Source of the DNA: Isoetes taiwanensis
Lineage: Eukaryota; Streptophyta; Lycopodiopsida; Isoetales; Isoetaceae
Reading direction: 5' to 3'
DNA length: 64,000 nt
Assembly (NCBI GenBank): GCA_021234155.1
Contig: JAJEKV010000053.1
Location: forward strand, 7,765,424-7,829,423
Within the stretch, counting starts at the first letter, position 1. The number at the start of each line of letters is the position of its first letter. Below are positions 53,485-64,000 of the stretch, one piece after another. The notes beneath the pieces are model-generated. The model did no database searches. It was not told the DNA's origin and saw only the letters and a list, made by a program, of their open reading frames with translations. Both the position numbers and the translations under genes were made by a program.

Positions 53485-54910
53485 CTGGTGACCCAAGAGT
53501 GCATTTTCGGTTTGATTTTTTCGTGTTGGGTCTTTTTTTGTTTAAGCCAAGAGTGCACTTTTTGTTTGACTGTTTCGTGTTGGATCTTCTTAATATCGAG
53601 CCATGTGAATGGTATAATTATAGGGATTCGTTTTCTTAGCCCAAAAGTGTTTGCATTTCGAAGCTAAAATACCATTAACAAGGAATAGAATTTCAACTCT
53701 TAAATATGCTAAAAACGTGCCAAAACAAATACCAATTGAAACCAAACCTCCCCTTGTAACCAAACATCCCCAACGCTATTCGGCAACCAAACCTCTGCAT
53801 GACTATGTCACTAAATACTTAACGTTCAAATTCAAGAGCACATGCAACTCTAGCAAGCAAACCCCAAGACCAAATTAGAGAAGAAACCTTGAAAATGTCA
53901 CGCCCCAACTCTTGAATCTTGCGTGGAAAACATAAGACAGTTTCAATGAATGAGCAAAACCTCAGGATAGATAAAACCATCATGAACGTAGACCAATGGA
54001 TAAAAACGCGCTATGACATAACAAACAAAACAAGGAAAAAGACATGGGAAAGGGAAACAACTTAAGCATATCCAAGAACTATGCAAAGCATCACTAAAAC
54101 CTCTAGTAAGCCTCTGGCAAGAAGCATTTCAAGCTCAAATTGTTAACTCATGGCATTTGCAAAAAATAAACCAACTGGTAAAATCTATATTACATCTAAA
54201 AATAATAAATAAGCGCACACGAAGGAACTAAGAACTAGACACTATACCACTTGCCACTACCAATCTAATATTGTACCACACCACAATGCCAAACATAGAA
54301 ATGGGACAAGCAAACCAACATCTTTAACAACTCGCTACAACTTCAACCACTAATTTCTAATCTATGAAAATCATACTGAAACCTCTCTTATGTGACAAGC
54401 TAAAATGGGTACACCCTAGTAAAGCAAGTAGAACCCATATCATATTGAAAAATGAACCAACTCGCACAAAGATCCTCGAAAGATACACTACAAAGTGGAT
54501 GTCACTCTATCACCCCAAAACCTGACATAAAAAAGACAATAAAATGTATTCTAAAGACTATTGAGATGAAATACAAAATAAGTGGTACCCAATGTAGTTG
54601 TCCAATGAGAATGCAAGATTGCACGTGGATAATAACAGCACAAGCAACGTTTATGATGGTTGGTTCTAGCACAAACAATACTAGTACAACAACAATCCAC
54701 ATGTTGAAACAATAAGAAAATGAATCCAAGGATCAAGCTAGTCAAGAAGGTTTATAATGAAACGACGTAACAACCTGAGGCGCTTAAGAACACTTAAAAT
54801 GCACTAGCAAAATATGCAAATACGGCCCACATATTGCTCCACAAATACAAAGCAAAAAATACATGATTAGACGTTCTGAAAGAAGTCTAAACGTAGATTC
54901 TAGGAGGTTC
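53485..54910. other. Non-coding AT-rich stretch
   Basis: No gene recognised. It is A-rich on the plus strand with many CAAA/AACC words. Confidence 0.4.
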
Positions 54911-55868
54911 TCAAAAGAGAAGAAATAAACTGCAAAAATTGTCCAAATTTTTGGATCTGCATCTAGGCCCTGCCAAAACATGTTTATGCAACCTCTGATC
55001 ATCTAAAGTAGAGGACTATAAGATTACAACATATGCAAGGTATCTGAAATAACAAAACTGACAAACAAGCTCACAAGCAGTTCCCAAAATATTCAAAACA
55101 GAGGAAAGAACTTAGTTGCAACAACGCTATACCAAGCACACAACCAAAACGTCTAACAAAGCGCAGGTTCAAATGCAAAGCAGTAGAGACTACAAATGGG
55201 AAATATCATGTCCTTAGAGACGCAAACATTAAAAGATCAAAGGAGAGTATACCTCCATCATCATCCAACTCACTCAGATCCAAACAATCCAGCAAAGAAT
55301 AGATGAGGATGCCGAGATATAGAATTACAGAACACCATGAAATGCCACATCAGAAGACATGCAAAATCTAAAATGATGACTGTTGTAGCTCAACTATAAG
55401 AAAAAATTCGCCAAATGCACCTTAGCTTGGCCCCAATAGCTCTGCTCGCAGACGATCCACCATGCCTCAAGCAAGACTTGTCCAGAAAGTAGCATCACAT
55501 TTATAGCAACCTTCGCCAAAGATAAATCTAAGCAAAGAAATGGCATATCCGACCTCAAACCAACACGACTTTTCCAGAAAATAATGTTATGACGAGTGCA
55601 AGGTAAATAAAGAAACAACAAATCGTGCAATCGTGCAATTGGAGAAGATAGCACGCAACAACTAAAGAGCTTTTGGATGTCTATCCTATACTGTTCCGGT
55701 TACACGGTAAACAGAGCCTCGCACAGTAACGAGGATGACTGCCAGTTTAAAAGCACTAGCAGGTTTGAAGCAGTTTATGGAATATCCCAGGCATATACCA
55801 ACATATCCTTGGAATATGCCAAAAACCTACCTAAGCCAAGGTTTGCCCCCCCTAGGGGCAACCCAAAA
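54911..55868 (+). repeat. Long direct repeat, copy 1 (958 bp)
   Basis: It matches 59003-59928 in the same orientation at high identity with several small deletions. It begins TCAAAAGAGAAGAAA and ends near GGCAACCCAAAA. It has no TG...CA termini and no coding capacity that I can support. Confidence 0.9.
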
Positions 55869-56089
55869 ATCCTTAAAAAAAAATTATGGAATGAATAGTT
55901 TGGGTTTCATGCTTGGGCGCCTACACTTCGTGACCAGGTACGACTCATTCATTCTGAGGGAGGAATGACGGCCACATCTATGATCGTGTCTATTGAGAGA
56001 TGGACACACTTATTACAGTTAATACATGCCTTCCTTCCAGACCCTAAAGCCCAGTATGTGGGCACAAGCGATGCCTCAGTACAGACACT

Positions 56090-56850
56090 AGATACAGAAT
56101 TACAGCCACAGAAGGGGACCAGGATCGTAATGCCGCGCTAACAGACAGAAGCGTACAGGCATCTCCACAATCCTAAGGGGACCAGGAGTCGCAATGCCGC
56201 GCTAACAGACAGGAGCAGGCTACCTCAGTATCTTCTGTTACTAGGAGCCTGAACTTGCGTATTATAGGGGTTGCAGAGGCAGAAGATGATGCCCTTTCTG
56301 ATATGGATGCTGCTTTACATTTTTTCACTGATGTCATGCATGTGAAGGCTGGTGGAGTTGTCTCCGCTACTAGGGTGGGAGCGGCAAGACCTGATCGTCC
56401 TCGCCATCTTTTGGTTCGGTTTCAAGACACTCTTAGCCGCTTACATGTTCTTCAGCATGGAAACCATCTCAGAGGGACTAGTTTCTCAGTACAGGAGGAC
56501 CTCTCCCCTCTTCAATTGTGTAACCATAAGGAGGAGCTTTGCAATGTGAGGGCAGCCCGCCTGCAAAAGAAATGGGCAGTGTACAGGGGAGGCGCCGCAA
56601 TTATTCTAGATCAATGGCCTTTCAATCCTTGGACTGGCTATGTCTAGATAATTTTAGAAGCATAAATTTACTACTAGCATTAGCATTATCTTATCTTATT
56701 CTTGGTAGCCTTTTAATATTTGGTTATTGTGTTTGGTGATGGGGCCTAGTCCCCAGGTTTTAGATGGGCTGTTGCCCTTGCATGTGCCATCCCATAACCC
56801 GTTGGGTTCCCGTGGACGTAAAAATCTATCTTATCTTATCTTATCTTTTA
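56090..56850 (+). mobile_element. Half-LINE: ORF1 fragment joined to a LINE 3' end
   Basis: An ORF1-like frame (56255-56647) contains MRIIGVAEAEDDALSDM, RPRHLLVRFQDTLSRLHVLQ, SVQEDLSPLQLCNHKEEL and RLQKKWAVYRGGAAII, the RRM and C-terminal domain pattern of L1-type ORF1 proteins. Its stop at 56647 is followed within about 90 bp by the LINE 3' end (GATGGGGCCTAGTCCCCAGG, CCCGTGGACGTAAAAATC) and a TTATC tail. There is no ORF2. Upstream, GGGGACCAGGA(T/G)CG(T/C)AATGCC occurs twice (56113, 56178). Confidence 0.75.
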
Positions 56851-57064
56851 ACTTTAAGCTCATTACTAGCGCTTCATCTTGACATATCATTTTTTTCTAC
56901 CTTTCTTCAACTATGCGAGCCTAACATTCAAATCTTTGCATTTTGCAAATTGAATTAATGTTTTGCTGATGCGCGAAACTATCTGGAGAGAGATGGCCAC
57001 AAACAAAAACTTTTACTCTACACCGACGAATTGCCTGAGTGCCTCTTGTAGAAAATCATTAAAT

Positions 57065-57150
57065 AGGAGTGCCATGAAGTCATGCAATCAAGTCCTCCAC
57101 ATAGGCCAAGAATTGCGTCGCATTTTCCCGTTGGAGAAGCTTGCTGAATA
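57065..57150 (-). pseudogene. Small GRAS-domain fragment
   Basis: The minus strand reads SPTG in one frame and ENATQFLAYVEDLIA in the next. This parallels SPTGNATHRLFYAFVEGLVA of the GRAS pseudogene at 58999. A two-base frame difference and a stop after LIA show that it is a relic. It may be a second, more decayed copy. Confidence 0.4.
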
Positions 57151-57949
57151 AGGGTTTTAGTCATAGGCTTGACATCTCAGACACCAACCTACCACATCCT
57201 ACAAACATTTTTATAAGCTCCAAGTTTGTCAGATAGCTTGAGTGTCGCCTGGTCATAATCCAAACCTGGCCTGCTTACCTGCATGTGGTCATTCAGACTG
57301 CAATGGTGTATTGTTGATAGGTGAACAGGTTTCAGACTGAAAAAAAACAATTCTTTCTCACCTGTTGATTCAAGCTGAAAAGAGTACCAAGGCAAGAAGC
57401 TCTTAAAGCTATAGAAATATCTCATTACAGAGTTCATCATGAAAAAGAGTACGATCAGAGTTTTGGCCTTCATGTTCCACAAGTTCTGATTCCTTTGATG
57501 ATGAAAGATCTTCGGAAGTCCAGTAGTTATCCATGCTTGACACAAACTAAAAGGCAACTTGACTGACATATTGGTTGTTTGGCTTTAGTGCAAAGAATAG
57601 TACAGCGATTTGCTTTGCAAGTTGCACTGTCTTGTATCACATTCGAAGTAGACAAGAAAACATGACACTAGCACAAAGTTGGCATGATCTAAAACACTGA
57701 ATCAATTAATGCAAGCAAAGAACAATATACATAGTATTTCAGCTAATCAATAACAGGTGATGTAAATTAGCATACCACCTTAATGACATGTACAAAGAAA
57801 GCGTTTGTTGACAGATGTGCCACATTGGTATTCTATTCAGAACTTTTCTAACATGAATTTTCACAGAGGTAATGATGTTTCTCACCTTATGCAGCCTAAT
57901 GAATATTTAAGGAGCACTCTGTGGATATGCACTTGATCATGAGTAATAT
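57151..57949. other. Non-coding flank of the GRAS relics
   Basis: A minus-strand open stretch at 57189-57569 has no recognisable motif. Nothing else was seen. Confidence 0.35.
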
Positions 57950-58999
57950 CTAACATATGTTCCAAGCTGATAAAGCATGGGTGATATGACCTTTCCAGCC
58001 AAGGAGCAGCCAACCTTGGTCTGCTCCTGATGAAAATGGTTTCTGATATGGGCTCAGAATATCCTCAAGCCTTTCCAATGTGCTAACTTCAGGAAGCAAC
58101 ATCTGAAACCCTTCCTCTGCCAAACGGTAAGTACTTGTATGTTTCAGGCCTCTCAGTTCTCTCCAATCCCTCATATCCCACCACATTTACAATCTGCCTC
58201 CGAAATTTAAACTATTCAAGCATCTCCCTTTCTGCTCTATCCTCCATGCAAAGGTCTAACATGTCATAAATGGTCGCATAATCTGGTAATATTTCTATCA
58301 ATCTATTCATAAAGAAAGGTGCAGTCCCTGCAATGCTTTGGATGGCTAATGTAAATAGCTTAGGTTCCATGCTTCTCACCCTTCTGATCCACTACTTTCT
58401 AGGACTCTCTGGGATCAAGCTCTCTTCCATCAAATTCTGGTTATTTGCTATTGAATTTACTATTAACACTTCTCCTGTTCGAAGATGTAAATCATTTGCT
58501 TGTACACGTTCCCACCTGCCCTCAATGGCATGAACCTTAAAATTGATAGCTTTGGACACTGCATATTGAGTTAATCTCCTGCCCATTTCTTCCATTCTCT
58601 TTCTTCCATTCTTTGGTCTATCAATGTAGGGCGCATTTCAAATGGGCCACCAGAGTGAGCACCAAGGTCTTGAATAAGAGATGGCCATTGAAAATCATAG
58701 CCCTGGCTGACTCCGTAATCTATAATGTGAATTTTGTTGGATTGCTCACAGGCTTTTAGAATGGCACAATTTGTAAAGACAAAGGTAATCATGTAGTGAG
58801 GGAGCACCTCAGTTGCGAATTTAATAAACTTTAGCTTTTCTTCTAATGACAAATGGATGCACATGACAGGATCAGAAGCAGTACCATAGATTCGTGCAAC
58901 TAAGCCCTCCACAAAAGCATAAAAAAGACGATGTGTGGCATTCCCAGTTGGAGAAGTTTGCTCAGTTAGGGTTTGGACCATTGGCACAGCATCTGTCAA
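57950..58999 (-). pseudogene. GRAS-family transcription regulator, truncated and multiply broken
   Basis: The fragment spans the middle to C-terminal end of a GRAS domain. It contains TSPTGNATHRLFYAFVEGLV (leucine repeat I region), the VHIID-type motif as IHIIDYGVSQGYDFQWPSLI, GRRLTQYAVSKAINFKVHAI, the PFYRE-type stretch (SIAGTAPFFMNRLIEILPDY) and the SAW end (LLLGWKGHITHALSAWNI). Frame changes occur near 58600 and 58120, and stops near 58390 and 58210. The N-terminal third is missing: homology stops four bases before the long direct repeat at 59003. GRAS proteins are plant-specific regulators acting in the nucleus; this copy cannot be functional. Confidence 0.85.
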
Positions 59000-59002
59000 A
59001 TG

Positions 59003-59928
59003 TCAAAAGAGAAGAAACAAATTGCAAAAATCGTCCAAAATTTTGGATCTGCATCTAGGCCCTGCCAGAACATGTTTAAGCAACCTCTGATCATCTAAAG
59101 TAGAGGACTATAAGATTACAAAATATGCAAGGTATCTGAAATAACAAAACTGACAAATAAGCTCACAAGCAGTGCCTAAAAGATTCACAAGAGAGGAAAG
59201 AACTTAGTTGCAACAACGCTATACCAAGCACACAACCAAAACATCTAACAAAGCACAGGTTCAAATGCAAAGCAGTAGAAACTACAAATGGGAAGTATCA
59301 CGTCCTTAGAGATGCAAACATCAAAAGATCAAAAGAGAGTATACCTCTGTCATCATCCAAATCCAAACAATCCAGCAAAGAATAGATGAGGATGCCGAGA
59401 TATAGAATTACAGAACAGCATGAAACGCCACATCAGAAGACATGCAAAATCTAAAATGATGACTGTTGTAGCTCAACTATAAGAAAAAATTTGCCAAATG
59501 CACCTTAGCTTGGCCCCAATAGTTGCTCGCAGATGATCCAAATGCCTCAAGCAAGACTTGTCCAGAAACTAGCATCACATTGATAGCAACCTTCGCCGAC
59601 CTCAAACCAACATGACTTTTCCAGAAAATAATGTCCTAGCAAGTGCAAGGTAAACAAAGAAACAACACATCGTGCAATCTTGCAATTGGAGAAGATAGCA
59701 CGCAACAACTACAGAGCTTTTGGACGTTGTCGGAGTATCTCCTATCCTATACTGTTCCAGTTACACGGTAAACAGAGCCTCGCAAAGTAACGAGGATGAC
59801 CGCCAGTTTAAGAGCACTAGCAGGTTTGAAGCAGTTTATGGAATATCCCAGGCATATACCAACATATCCCTGAAATATGCCAAAAACTCACCTAAGCCAA
59901 GGTTTGCCCCCCTAGAGGCAACCCAAAA
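59003..59928 (+). repeat. Long direct repeat, copy 2 (926 bp)
   Basis: This is the partner of 54911-55868. It begins at the point where GRAS homology ends and finishes where the third palindrome-ended element begins. About 3.1 kb, including the half-LINE and all GRAS relics, lies between the two copies. Confidence 0.9.
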
Positions 59929-59930
59929 TG

Positions 59931-60122
59931 CATTCTAGAATGGGACTCGCATGAAACCAACAAACCGCCCACTTGCTAGACTTGCTTCTCATTCATCTCA
60001 GCAGAAACGCGCCTAAAATAGCGAACTCCCAACCAGAATGGGCATGCGCCGCCCGCATGCATGCAAAACATGCATGCTCGTCCCATTCTAGAATGGCGAT
60101 CCGATGTCTCGGATCGATGGGA
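59931..60122 (-). repeat. Short palindrome-ended repeat element, copy 3, inverted and internally shortened
   Basis: It reads in reverse relative to 45722-46715: GCATTCTAGAATGGGACTCG at the left and GTCCCATTCTAGAATGGCG plus the CGATCCGA hairpin at the right. It contains AGCGAACTCCCAACCAGAAT as the reverse of the copy 1 interior. Confidence 0.75.
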
Positions 60123-63100
60123 TTAATTCTTGAACTTCATAACTTTTAAAATACTACATAAGTTCAACAATACTCAGTGCTGGCTATGTTCGTCGTTACT
60201 TTTCTAGTCAGTAAATGTTTTTTAAGATTCACTCTGACATTATTTTACCCAGTTGCTATTTTGGATCTTGCCAAATTAGAGTTTCTGAGCGTGTCAAATT
60301 CTTGGTAGCATTTAGGCAATTGTTTGTCAAGTTGTTGATGGTACATATAAGGTAAACATTGTAAACACAAGGCTTTTTTTTAATATGGTAAATTGTTTTG
60401 CAACTCTTAAGATATTTCTGCCCCTTTTGTGATTGTCCAAGTTCTAGAATCATCAAAATTTATGATCCAGAAGCTTGATCCAATTCTTGGCGGAAAAAGA
60501 ATGTTCATGATATGTGGGAAAAATCTTATTTCAAACTTCTACTTTGAGGCTATCCTGCCTCATACTATTTAGTTGTATGATAATACGACATCTATTGATG
60601 ATCATCTGCATGTGGTAGAACATGTTGATAGCAATGAATCTATTGAATGCCTCAAGGTATACTATTTTTTGGTGGTTTTGCTTTTGGTGGATTATTTCAT
60701 CCTCTACATTTTGAGTCCCATGTCACAGGCCTTTGTATGTTTCTTGATTCTATTTGATAATAGATTGTCATCTTTTAAGAATAAAAATAGTTAAATATAC
60801 ATATAAACCTCAATACAAGTGCATGCAAAGATCCTGCAAGAATTTGAAATTCTTTTCTTGGTTTTAGATTCTTAGACCGTAGATTGGACGGAATTTGTTT
60901 GCTTGGGGATGGATTGGAGGGAATTTGCTTGGATCGGAGGGAATCTAGTGGCTGTACCCAAAATTTCCCAACAAGCATCGGCCACGTCATGTCATGATGA
61001 CAAACGACCAAATATTTCTTTTTTAAATATATACGATAAGCACGTGACCTCCTACCATACATTCAAAATTACATAAAAAATGGATTTTTTAGTGCAAGAT
61101 AGTCATGAATTTAGAACTAATGTATGACACCCTTGCATGCTTTTATCCTATTCTATATCTTATTGATATGAGTCTATACCCTTACGCTAAACTAGCAGAA
61201 CTGCAGGGTTGGGAAGAAGGCTAGGCAGTCGGGCTCGCGTTGGGTTTTGCTTCTGTGGTAATTCGAAGATCGGCAGAAGGATCTCCTAGAAAGCTAATAC
61301 GTGCTTGAATCCAATCGTCGGACAGTGTTAAGGTGCAACAATTGGGTATTTGATTGAGTGTGAAGCACATCGAATTGTGTTGTTGGTTGAGTGATGAATT
61401 GGTTACAATAATAATTACATGTGGGTGCTCCAAATTTCGTCGATGCAAATACACGACCTTATCTATTGGGGCACCAAGAAAAAGAAAAACCATCTTTGAA
61501 GCGCCTAAAATAGAACTACATTTGAACTTCATCCCCTTATCACAAAGGGACCATCCCCCCTAAAATTGAACTTTCAAAACATTAATAGCTTTCATTGTGC
61601 TTTTAAAAACCACCCAACTTACCTTTTCAGCCTTTTCTTGGGTCATTATGGTTTAAAACCATCACAAACTTATTTTTTTTCAAACTTGTGTTGGTGTCAT
61701 TGCTTTGATATTGATATTTAATGTTGGATTCTAATGAGGCATGTATAATGTAATGTAGGTAAACTACAATTGGTTGTTTGGATATGATTTCCATATTGGT
61801 CCAAAGATGTTTTCCATTCTAACAATAGGAAAGACAATATTATTATTCATGTGCTGCTTGTATATGATTATCTCGTAAAGGGAAAGCCCAAACAACAAAC
61901 AATTTGCTAGAAAACATGCATTCGATGGACACTTATGTGGGGAAAAATTATCATGGTTCTCACAGTTGTCATAGTTAACATCCTGTAGAAACTTCTCTGA
62001 AATCCAATCCATACTTCTGATTGTAGCTACATGATCAGCCAGGGTTTCAATCTTGGGCCGTTGCTAACATTAGGAAGGTTCTATATCGGCCCATTTAGAT
62101 GTATAATTCCAATCTAATGAAAAACAAGAGATGTTCAACATATAAGGACTCCATTCATGAAACAACATACAATCCAAGACATGCCCACCACATTGTCTTG
62201 AACAGACATACTGCTTAGAAGATGGTGGAAGTTGATATGACTGGGGCATACAACTCAAACTCATCATGGGACACATAAATATATCCCGAGCATTGTGATA
62301 GTTAGAATTTATAATACAATTGCAGTTATGACTATAAGAAGGCACTTGAAAAGATAACATTATTAAGCTTCTCGTGCTCTTCTTGCATTTGCTTAAAAAG
62401 TACTAGGGCACATGCACCTTGTCCATGTTGCATATCCTGCTATCATTGGACTCTATGATATCATGTCTCTATTTGGCAGCATTTTCAAGCATATTATTTG
62501 GGATAAAACTATGTCAAAGCATGCCATTTTGTAGAAATAGCCAATCACAATCTTTTTGTAAGCATTTTTCTATACAAATGTGCTTGTCTTTCTAACATTA
62601 ACAAAGATACGTAAAACAAAGAACACCATGATGGCCATCATAATTACTTACCTCTAGCAAAATGGTAGCAGAACAAAACCTTCCTTTATAACTCCCGATA
62701 GTAAAAAGATGTTGCGATGCAAAAATAAAACCCTTTGTTTGATTTTGTAGAGTTCAGGAAGCACTCACCTCCGGATATATGGCCCCATTCAAATTTCGGC
62801 AAGCCTAGGGATGGGTAAAGATGGAAACTAGTCTTTTAGTTAATCAAAACGTAAATACCCCCCGCCTCTTATGTACAAAATTACAGGAAACAATGCATTC
62901 ATCCTTCTAGAGTGCTGCAGAAACAATGGTTGATGCTACTATAACTAGTTTTTAGCACACAATACTGGTGAAACTAGTACTCACATTTAATATACCAACA
63001 AAACCAGTTAAAACCACGATGAAGCCCGTCGGTTGAGTGCTCTTGTTTACGGGTCCGGATGAATCGCCACATACCGCATGCCTTGCTCCATAGTTGCCTG

Positions 63101-63289
63101 GCCGCCAAAGATTTTGAGAGACATATTTGCCTATACAAGCATACTTTTTAGCCTTTGGTGGAGTATTTAACTTGTATTTGTCCACAATCTTCAACAAGAA
63201 CTGCTTGCTAGGCTCTGTATGTTTTCCCCCTTGCCTTTTGCACAGTCACGAGATCAAGTCCAGCTCCCTTCACAACAAGAGAATGGACT
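60123..63289. other. Long stretch without a recognised gene
   Basis: Several minus-strand open stretches look mildly protein-like (62070-62360 with SKQYVCSRQCGGHVLDCMLF; 62952-63197 with NLWRPGNYGARHAVCGDSS) but I cannot assign them. A purine-rich direct duplication (GGATTGGAGGGAATTTGCTT type) lies at 60890-60945. Confidence 0.35.
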
Positions 63290-63800
63290 TTTAGCGACGT
63301 GGGCTTGCGACGTCTGTGCGACGTGACGTCGCAAATAACATCACCATGCGACGGCGTCAATCGCGGCGTCCGCGTCGTGAGCCGCGTCGCATGCGGCGTA
63401 TGGTGCGACGTCGACACGCATTATGGTCGCGGCGTCGACTTTTTCTTTGTGACGTCGCCAGGCGGACGACAGGTGTCACGCCAGGCGGACGACAGGTGTC
63501 ACGCCAGGTCGCGTCGCATGCGACGTATGGTGCGACGTCTGACACTGTGACGTAGCAGATCTGTCACGCCAGGTGGACGCTTGCGCCAGGTGGACGACAG
63601 GTGTGATGTTTACGACGTGACGTCGCATGCGACGTCGTATATGTGACGTATGTGACGTATGTGTCATATATGACATGTCAGTACGTATATGTGACGTATG
63701 TGACACGTCCATACGTATATGTGACGTATATGACACGTCAGTATGTATATGTGACGTATATGACACGTTAGTACGTATATGTGACGTAGGTGGTCGCATG
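63290..63800. repeat. TGACGT-rich minisatellite
   Basis: 63290-63650 is dense in GACGTC, GCGTCGCATGCGAC and two copies of CGCCAGGCGGACGACAGGTG. 63650-63795 is a clear tandem array of about 30 bp (TGTGACGTATATGACACGTC, then AGTACGTATA) with four to five units. Most units contain TGACGT and ACACGTCA, the core of bZIP (CRE/as-1 type) sites. Confidence 0.85.
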
Positions 63801-64000
63801 TGACGTATATTTTTTATACACGAAGTTTTGGTTTTTTAGGATTACAAATTCAATACCTGTCTGATTGATACCTGTCTGAAAAAGACTCTGACGACCAACC
63901 TGCAGCTTCATTTAAGCGTGTTGCCTGCACATGCATCATCACAGTAGATGTGCTACCGCATGAATTACCTCCTTCATCTAGACTTTGAGAAAAATGGTTT

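Noticed and set aside
54911..59928. The long direct repeats as LTRs of one element
   Set aside because: No TG...CA ends, PBS, PPT or retroelement genes at the expected places, and no target duplication seen.
61764..63197. Minus-strand open stretches as genes
   Set aside because: Short, with no start context, splice logic or motif that I recognise; listed only as non-coding remarks.

Overview
The window is repeat-dominated nuclear DNA from a land plant. The evidence is plant-type Ty3/gypsy elements (a chromovirus family and a Tat-like element), initiator-Met-tRNA primer-binding sites, a GRAS-family pseudogene and an omega-amidase exon. Gene density is very low, as in a large plant genome. The lineage (conifer, fern, lycophyte, bryophyte or other) cannot be fixed from the sequence alone.

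Layout. 1-365: tandem repeat. 704-6053 (minus): internal region of a decayed Tat-like Ty3/gypsy element with an archaeal-type RNase H placed before the reverse transcriptase. 6192-8457: its probable leader or LTR remains. 8458-21665 (minus): a 13-kb chromovirus with LTRs, PBS, PPT, gag-pol and two extra ORFs upstream of gag. 24861 to about 30300 (minus): a LINE with ORF1, ORF2 and repeated 5' monomers. 30539-43686 (plus): a second 13-kb chromovirus of the same superfamily, with near-identical LTRs. 44181-44852: a frameshifted Cys-rich ORF. 45722-46715 and 59931-60122: short palindrome-ended repeats. 47387-47538: an omega-amidase exon. 49485-49900: a Ty1/copia gag relic. 50073-51678: a solo LTR of the chromovirus family, with a perfect 5-bp target duplication, sitting inside a LINE fragment. 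52190-53484: a second LINE 3' fragment. 56090-56850: a half-LINE. 57065-58999: GRAS pseudogene pieces between two copies of a 0.93-0.96-kb direct repeat. 63290-63800: a TGACGT-rich minisatellite.

Main discovery. Both chromoviruses carry, as the first ORF after the 5' leader, a histone H3-like protein. The protein begins with [10 protein letters not shown], the first ten encoded residues of histone H3. A 270-340 residue charged linker follows. It ends with an 88-residue H3 histone fold that aligns to canonical H3 without a single gap (about 67% identity for the plus-strand copy and 53% for the minus-strand copy, hand-aligned against plant H3 from memory). The copies share derived substitutions, so one ancient capture is likely. 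A second ORF of 507-509 residues of unknown family follows. Each extra ORF has a TATA-like box about 90-120 bp before its ATG. Pairs of 60-67-nt palindromes lie upstream of the TATA box in three of the four cases. All four accessory ORFs are intact while gag-pol is broken in both elements. The integrase ends in a chromodomain, so one element encodes both an H3 tail and a domain of a class that reads H3 tails. I know of no described retrotransposon family with this arrangement.
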